Source: Candidula unifasciata (Eukaryota > Mollusca > Gastropoda > Stylommatophora > Geomitridae). From it: DNA of 64,000 nucleotides. The stretch spans positions 332,501 through 396,500 of the forward strand of contig CAJHNH020002090.1 in the NCBI GenBank assembly GCA_905116865.2. Reading direction: 5' to 3'. This document shows, piece by piece, positions 57,607 to 64,000 of the stretch (positions are counted from its first letter, which is position 1; every line of letters begins with the position of its first letter). The notes under the pieces were generated by a model. The model was not told where the DNA came from, searched no databases, and saw only the letters and a list, made by a program, of their open reading frames with translations. A program made the position numbers and the translations under genes.

Positions 57607-58691
57607 ATGTCGGGAATGGCAGAATGGATTGCGACTGGCAAGGAGTTAGGCTTTCAAGGTGAGGAGTTAAGGAAGTATGTTGACCAAAAGCACAAGGATA
57701 TGAAAGCGGAAGAGAAAGAAAAGGAGAAGATAAAAGCTGAACAAAAGAAAGAAAAGGAGAAGATAAAAGCTGAACAAGAGAAAGAAAAGGAGAAGATAAG
57801 AGCTGAAAAAGAGAAAGAGAAGGAGGAGATAAAAGGAGAAGAAAGAAACGAAAGGAGACTTGCCAGAGAACACGACCTCCTTGTAAAACAACATGAAGGG
57901 CTACGTCTGAGGGAGATAAAAGAGCATGAACTAGCAGAGAAAAAGAATTACTTCTTCAGAAAGAGACCAGAGAAAGGGAAGAAGCACTTAAAGAGAAAGA
58001 GATAATACTCCAGAAAGAATTAAAAGAGCGTGAATTAGCTCAACAAAAAGAGATAGAAGAGAAAATAATACAGCTGGAACAAGGGCGGATGGCAGCACAA
58101 ATTCAATCAGATAAAGAGAAGGCTAAAACACAAAAAAAGACCAAAGAGATGGAGAATAAATCTAGAAGGGAAGCAGCCATAGAGAAAAAAAGATTAAGAG
58201 CAGAGGAAAACAGGCTTAAGAAATACTCTGGCATAGTGCGCAACTACTGCGAACATGACGATATAGCTGCTTGGTTATCGAACTTTGAGCTTCAAATGCG
58301 CATGAATTACGTTCCAAAGGAAGACTATGCACAGATTTTCCAAAAACACTTAGCCTTTGAACAACTTAAGGATTTGGATTTAATTCCTGAGCAGAATAGA
58401 AGGGACTTTGAATATCTCAAGGAACGTATCATGAAGCACTATAACCTTCACGAGATGGGTTACAGGAAGCAGTATGTTGGACTGAAACCACGAAGTGGTC
58501 AGACATTTGTGGACTACCTGTCCGAGGTTCAAAACATATTTCAGAAATGGGTAGACGCAGAGCACAGCAAATAACGACTACAATCTGCTAGTTGTCCTGC
58601 TGATTAGAAACAAAATTCTGGAATCACTGCCAGAGAGATGGCCACGTATATAAAAGTAGTCAACCCAGCAAATGTTAAACATATGGAGTAA
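57607..58691 (+). pseudogene. Gypsy gag (coiled coil and capsid-like domain), broken
   Basis: It starts with ATG at 57607 (MSGMAEWIATGKELGFQG), followed by a highly charged Glu/Lys coiled coil with imperfect heptad-like repeats (EKEKIKAEQKK). A frameshift near 57955 moves the frame; the second frame (to 58574) finishes the coil and holds a helical capsid-like domain: IAAWLSNFELQMRMNYVPKE, FEYLKERIMKHYNL, SGQTFVDYLSEVQNIFQKWV, in the pattern of retrotransposon gag and SCAN domains. Further frame changes near 58572 and 58640 and a TAA at 58689-58691 separate it from the next frame. Gag would form the particle around the RNA. The breaks make this copy unable to do so. Confidence 0.75.
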
Positions 58692-60821
58692 TTGGGTGAT
58701 AGTTATTTTAATGCTTACCCAGACATTTTCAGCTCAACAGTTAACGATGTTATTGAATCAGGAGCTGCAGCATATCAGAAATCTCAGCAAGGCAGATACC
58801 CAATGAAAGACAAGAGGTACAACAGGAAGAAAACTACCATGATTAACTGTAGCCACTGTAATCGACAACATGGGTCAGACGCCATTTGCGATAAGAATCC
58901 AGCAAACACAATGAGGGTTCAGAAACTTATTGCTAAGAGGAAGAACAAGCTCAATGACTACAATAGGGTGTTAAAATGTTTTTCTTGTTTATGTTATGGC
59001 CACGTACGTAATCAGTGTGCTTTTAAACAACAGATGAAAGAGGCACATGTGGCATATGGGTTGTCTGATGAAGACTCAGGTTCTGATACATATGAGGGTA
59101 ATGCTGTTGAAATTTGTTGCATTAATGATAACTGTTTTGTCTTTACAGAATTTCAATCTGAGGGTAGCCTACCATGTGGTCACCAAGTGCCAGTTTACAG
59201 TGCAAACATAGCACATGGCCAAGGTAGTTTAACACTACACAAAGGTATGGTATATGGACGAACCGTATCAGTCCTCCGTGATACTGGAGCCACGATATCA
59301 GGAATTCGACAGGCACTAGTAAGACCTGATGAAGTAACACAAAAGTTTATAACCTGTAGAACATTTGGTGGAAACATAGAAAGATATAAAGTAGCCTATG
59401 TTTTTGTTTCAACACCATATCTTAGGAAGAGCATTTATTGTGCCATGTTACCATCACCATGTGCAGATTTGATTATAGGTAACAGGGAAGACTTAGAAAA
59501 GGTATCAGAGGATGACATCGTGAAATGGGAGGTAGAAAACATTCCAGTCAGCAGGCATAATGAAAGAGTGAATGAGGCGTCTTCAAACCCCACATCCTCG
59601 GTGAATGTAATGAAAGAAAATCATGGGAATGAAAGCAAAACAGTGAATGATGTGACTCCAAACCCCGCATCCACTTTGGAAGTAATGAAAGATGGAGGTT
59701 GGAATGAGAGTAGTGGCATGAATAACAGTATGAATGACTTGAATGAAAGCATAAAGACTGGAAGTGTCCAGAACATAACAAACAATGAGAAAGTAGAATG
59801 TATACATGAGGTAGCAGCAGTCACCAGGAGTGTGACTGAAGATGAACGAAAGGATAGAGAAAAAGAGAGTGAGTTGTTGGAGGAAAATATCATTACAAAT
59901 TTGGAGCAGTTTACTAAAATGAAATTTTGTGAAGATCAGAAAAGCGACATGACGCTACAAAAATGTTTTACTTTAGTGAATGCACATGCCAAAACAGTAA
60001 AGAGTGCATCATGGAAATTTGTATTGAATAAAAATATTTTAATTCGTTTGTACCAGAAAGGTCCCATTATAACGAAACAAACTGTCCTGCCAGAGATATT
60101 CAGAGAGCAAGCATTGTCATTAGCACATGACTCTGTATTTGCAAGTCATTTAGGTATAGCAAAAACTACGTGCAGAGTGTTATCAACATTTTTTTTTTTT
60201 GGGCCAGGGGTCACCAGCACAGTCAAACGGTATGTGAAGTCCTGCGATATATGTGCTAGAACGACCAAGAAAGGGGTAAATCCTACAGCTCCAGTTCAGC
60301 CAGGGCTCCCTGCACCCAGACCGTTTGAACAGGTAGCCATAGACATAATAGGTCCACTACCTGTCACTTCTGCAAAAGGTAATAGGTTTTTACTCACTTT
60401 GATAGATGTGGCTACAAAATGGCCGGAAGCAGTCCCTCTTAAGTATATTACTGCAGAGCACATACACGAGGCATTAATATTAATTTTTTCAAGGTTGGGG
60501 TTTCCTGAGGTCATAATATCAGATCGAGGTACCCAGTTTACTGCAGTGATAACAAAAGCAGTGACAAATCTGTTAGGTATTAAACAACAGTTCACCACTC
60601 CATACCACGCCCAAGCAAATGGGTTAGTGGAAAATTTAAACAAATCGGTAAAGACTATGTTATCAAGGATAACATATAACAACCCCATAAACTGGGACAG
60701 TCTTTTACCGGCGGTGTTATTTGCCTACAGGGAAATACCACACAGTTCAACCGGTGTGTCACCATTCCAGCTCGTGTACGGAGCCAACCCTAGAGGCCCT
60801 CTAGAAGTATACAAAAGCTGA
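58692..60821 (+). pseudogene. Gypsy nucleocapsid, protease and integrase in one frame, no reverse transcriptase
   Basis: The open frame of 709 codons follows an in-frame TAA directly and begins with TTG, so it has no true start. Domains: an unusual CCHC-like motif (CSHCNRQHGSDAIC, residues about 53-66), a zinc knuckle KCFSCLCYGHVRNQC (95-109), the aspartic protease active site DTGATISGI (from 197), a Ser/Asn-rich linker (about 290-400) and the integrase. The integrase has the HHCC finger (SHLG...SCDICAR), first Asp in AIDIIGPLP, second in SDRGTQF and Glu in ANGLVENLNK, spaced D-x35-E. All catalytic residues are present. About 200 residues separate protease from integrase finger, too few and without YxDD for an RT. 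A TGA at 60819-60821 stops it. Confidence 0.85.
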
Positions 60822-61005
60822 ATTACTGGAAAAGATGAAGAAGATCCCAAAATTCATGATTACCAAGCTGTTGTTAATTTAAGACATAAAATCATGACTG
60901 CATGCGAAGAGGCGACTAAGGCCAGTGCCCAGGCAACCGTAAAACAGAGATATTATGCCAACACAGTGAGCAAGCTCATTGAACTAGAACCGAACAATGT
61001 GAAGG
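60822..61005 (+). pseudogene. Integrase C-terminal tail after in-frame stop, truncated
   Basis: The same frame continues after the TGA: ITGKDEEDPKIHDYQAVVNL, RHKIMTACEEATKASAQATV and KQRYYANTVSKLIELEPNNV. This is the usual basic linker after the integrase core ((Q)KxYYDxxxxxRxxxxGDxV). The GDxVLV beta strand is missing because the element ends at about 61005 against a SINE-like repeat. So a single stop and then a truncation disable the protein. Domains that would follow in Gmr1-like elements (RT, RNase H) are not seen. Confidence 0.7.
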
Positions 61006-62600
61006 GTGGAATACGTACAAATATACTACCAAGACTGAAGAGACTGGGTCCGATATCGCAGCCTAGCTGTAAACCACAACACAACGTTCCAACCGCCCTC
61101 TCAAAGGCGAACGAAGATTACCCGTGACATAACCAACATCTCGTCGCCACTATCGCAGGCAAGCTGTAAACCCCCAAATCGAGCGGAAAGAAGACGTAGT
61201 TATCGCAGCCTAGCTGTAAACCACAACAAAACGTGCCAGGCGCTTAGTTAAAGGTAAAAAAAAATATTTATCACCTAGCGGGGCAATGATCGCCAGTCAC
61301 CCACGTAACACGCAAAATAGACAACTACGCTACCAAGAACTCAAGCATCTGCCCAATTATATCTCCGTCTCCGAATGATTGAAACTGTATTATGTTAAAA
61401 TAGAAATAGTTAAGAAATGAGAAATGTAAAAATATTTTAAGCTCTCTCAGTTAACAGTGTCTGGCATCAACACCCCCTCCCCCTTTCCCCCCTCCCCCGT
61501 GACAATCATATCATCCTCTACAAAGTATAGGGAAGTCATCGCCTGACGAAATATTGTTAAATTGAACTTGGCATCCGTGTCCACCCAGACAAAAATGGGT
61601 AGCATTAATCTGTACTGAGAAGTAAATGTGGCCAGTGTAACAGCTACCACATAACCCATCGAGTATCAGTACTACTGCTACCACTACCATCACCACCGTC
61701 ACAACAACAACACAAAATGATAACTACTGTCTGTACAGGTCGTTGTAGCCAGAGGAGTTGGCGCCGCATGCTGTCCCCACGGACTGTTTAGTTTAAGTGT
61801 GTCCCCGACATAAAACTCCATCACCTAACCAGTGGTGGAACCCCCAGTAAAATTCCGTGATATAAAAAAAATGTACATTATACTCACAAATAGCGGAAAT
61901 AAAAACCCGCACTCGTCATCTCTCCCTTTCCGAAGTGACGATGTTTAATTAACCTTGGCATCCGTGTCGACCCAAACCAAACTGGACCGTAAGCCTTCTT
62001 AGTTCTTAGTTAAGTGTCTGTCATTAACGAATAGTGTTTGATCGAGTGAAGCGTCGGGGGGGGGGCGCTAATGTGCACTGTACTTAAATCGGATGTCTTA
62101 GGGCGTAAGGCGCAGATGTCGCAACTTAGCTTTAAACCACAACACAACGTGCCAATCGCCCCTTTGGGGTAAACAGAAAAATTAGTACCCAGCGGAAAAT
62201 CGAACACCAGTTATACACGTTAAGGGCAGAATATTTACAACTCTACTACCGAAGACTATAGGTCAGATATCGCAGCCTAGCTGTAAACCACAACACAACG
62301 TGCCAACCGCCCTCTCAAGAGCGAACGAATTTTACCCGTGACATGAACATTGAGCATCACATCGCCGCTATCGCAGGCTAGCTGTAAACCCCAAAATCGA
62401 CGGAAAAAAAAGCGTGGATACTGCAGCCTAGCTATAAACCACAACAAAAGGTGGCAGCCACCCAGTTAGGGGCCCCTCAAAAAAAATTATATCACCCAGC
62501 GGGGAATCGAACGACTATCACCAGAGCAACAACAAAAAAACGAAATGCTTACAACTAACTACGCTACTGAATACTCAAGCATTTAGTAGAAATGAAAGTT
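61006..62600 (-). repeat. Cluster of tRNA-derived SINE-like repeats
   Basis: At least seven copies of gcagcctagctgtaaaccac-like sequence occur (near 61058, 61155, 61204, 62111, 62275, 62373, 62423). 61012-61260 and 62225-62470 are direct repeats about 1.2 kb apart. On the minus strand the units have Pol III-like boxes: TAGCGTAGTTGT (near 61335) against the A-box consensus, and CGTTCGATTCCC (near 62505) against the B box. T runs follow the tRNA-like heads. Orientation of the units is therefore minus. Confidence 0.6.
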
Positions 62601-62828
62601 TATAATAATAATGTGAAGGTCGGTGTTGCAGTCAAAGGTGGCCAATTCATTAAAAATAAATCCGGGCGGCCAACTAAACAAATAATGATTTGACCGTTGC
62701 TGGAGCTACGTCGTTCGTGGTTTGTATGACAAAAAATAACGCTTTGAGTCAGAGGCAAAGTTGTGTGAAAATTTGAAAGCAATCGGTTCAGTAGTTTCCG
62801 AGTTTAGAGCTAATGACACCGGAAAATT

Positions 62829-62830
<2 letters not shown>
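62601..62830. other. Non-coding stretch
   Basis: Nothing recognised. Confidence 0.3.

Positions 62831-62918
<88 letters not shown>
62831..62918. repeat. (AT)n microsatellite, about 88 bp
   Basis: Pure TA repeat with one phase break at 62870-62872; self-complementary, so it can form a cruciform. Confidence 0.95.
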
Positions 62919-62919
<1 letters not shown>

Positions 62920-64000
62920 GCGCTTTAAACAGGATCCACGCCAAAAGTATAACTAGGAATCCAACTGACGCTATCCGTCCATCGACACCCACCTTCTCCC
63001 AGAGCAAATCACAGTGTATTCATGCTACCCAGAAAAACCACGTGTGTTCCCGGCTACAGTGGGTATATTTCTAGAATATTTCTCCCTTTTTATAAATTTC
63101 CAGTGTTTTTGAGGACCTTGAGATGCTAACTTGTCGTTCCATTTTTAGGTTTCAAGGCCCGTTATCAGCGCTACATACATACACACGCACATACACCCAC
63201 ACACAATGACACAAAAGCAGCAGACCGACAGCAGGGGAGATCACTTAGGCGCACAGCGACAGGAAGAGGATATAAAAACATAATAATGGCTAAGAAAGAA
63301 AAGTATTAAATTTACGAAAGATCGCACGCAACCTGAAGAACAGATCATGGTAGGTCAAGTTGCCGATAGAAGCAGAATATCAAGGACATCCTGAGTAAGA
63401 CAACGTAACTGAAATTACTGGCAAAGAACCGAGAATACCTCCAGTGGGTTGTGACCAGAGCGGCGTTCTGCAAATTACTTGCTACATGTAATATGCTTTG
63501 AACAATTCTGTGTATTCTAAGCCGGCGATATTTCGTTAGCCTCTCTGCTCCCTTTTTTTTCTCTTCATTTTAAGTCATAATTTCTTTATATCTTTTTGTT
63601 TTAATTTTTCTTACATATTGTGTACTGATTCACTATCATAATATAATTTACAAAATAATTAGCTGCACTGTCCGGATCTCGTATCTTACCTGAGCAATGC
63701 ACCTTTCTATTACACAATGTATGACATGACTTAGCGTTATGTGGGAGCCACACATTCAAGCACACATAACAATATACACACATCAATTAAGCATATAACG
63801 CATGCACGTACGCACACAAAAACATATACACATTATTTTCGTGAATCAATGGGCTGTCTGTAAATTGCGTGTGACACAGTCCACTTGACACGAAAGCACT
63901 CAACGCGACTGAGCACACTTGTGATTTACAGTGGAACTACCTGAAACATCTGAGCTTTCTAACTATATATTTTACACAATAGTTTTACCTGAGTTCCTCT
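62919..64000. other. Non-coding stretch
   Basis: Short CA-type repeats at about 63175-63205. No gene recognised. Confidence 0.35.

Larger units (their letters stand above)
54600..61005 (+). mobile_element. Ty3/Gypsy LTR retrotransposon, truncated after integrase
   Basis: The layout is 5' LTR (left border uncertain, right border 55131), primer-binding site, 2.4-kb leader, gag, protease, integrase, then an abrupt end at about 61005 followed by SINE-like repeats. No 3' LTR is found. Protease and integrase are joined in one frame with no reverse transcriptase or RNase H between them. Such an order (PR-IN, with RT after IN) is known from Gmr1-like Ty3/Gypsy elements, whose gag is related to SCAN domains; the RT would then have been lost with the truncated 3' part. 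A plain internal RT deletion is the alternative. Frameshifts and stops occur in gag and after the integrase core. Confidence 0.75.

Noticed and set aside
58692..58694. Start codon of the protease-integrase frame
   Set aside because: TTG immediately after an in-frame TAA; the frame is a continuation of gag, not an independent gene.
59548..59893. Minus open frames opposite the Gypsy linker
   Set aside because: Shadows of the Asn/Ser/Glu-rich coding linker on the plus strand; no own motif.
61006..62600. Repeated 24-bp core as a possible satellite or CRISPR-like array
   Set aside because: Spacing is irregular and Pol III-like boxes favour SINE units.

Overview
This is a piece of a large, repeat-rich animal genome. 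The sequence is AT-rich with long non-coding stretches, many microsatellites (CA/TG, GATA, CTAT/CTGT, GA, AT), homopolymers up to 27 bases, and many decayed transposons of nearly every eukaryotic class. There is no bacterial-style gene packing and no rRNA. The mix (several RTE-like and RNase-H-bearing LINE families, an integrase-bearing Ty3/Gypsy element, hAT, mariner and pogo/Tigger DNA transposons, tRNA-derived SINEs) suggests a lophotrochozoan invertebrate, most likely a mollusc; the sequence alone does not fix the species.

Host gene. Three exons on the minus strand (15659-15772, 12083-12181, 10278-10376) encode the start of a P4-type ATPase (phospholipid flippase, closest in style to ATP8B): the region before transmembrane helix 1, helix 1, the helix 1-2 loop and helix 2. 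The last two exons are homologous, both exactly 99 bp, in the same phase, each with its own AG acceptor and GTRAGT donor. They look like mutually exclusive alternative versions of the loop and second helix, the region known in yeast flippases to help choose the lipid. This is the most interesting observation here. The rest of the gene must lie outside the window, or in exons too short to recognise, so most of the left part of the window is probably intronic.

Layout. 1-8.6 kb: an internally deleted hAT element with a nested short retroposon, a transposase N-terminal fragment, and a LINE remnant that lost its reverse transcriptase. 9-16.4 kb: the flippase exons, with LINE 3' ends between them. 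17-23.5 kb: a long hairpin, a LINE reverse transcriptase, and LTR-like repeats, one with an intron-like segment and a foldback. 23.5-29.9 kb: stacked LINEs, including an essentially full-length RTE-like element with a 13-bp target-site duplication. 30.1-31.7 kb: a second LTR-like copy precisely lacking the intron-like segment. 32.8-46.4 kb: LINE 3' ends, a deleted mariner with both terminal repeats, a Tigger fragment and microsatellites. 49.5-53.5 kb: a near full-length minus-strand RTE-like LINE carrying a second copy of the short retroposon. 54.6-61 kb: a 3'-truncated Ty3/Gypsy element (LTR, primer-binding site, long leader, gag, protease, integrase, no reverse transcriptase before the integrase). 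61-62.6 kb: a cluster of tRNA-derived SINE-like repeats. The rest is AT-rich sequence in which no gene is recognised.

All transposon genes shown carry stops, frameshifts or deletions, so they are genomic fossils. Nested insertions give a relative chronology: the short retroposon is younger than both the hAT element and the minus-strand RTE-like LINE it entered, and the plus-strand RTE-like element is younger than the LINE it entered.
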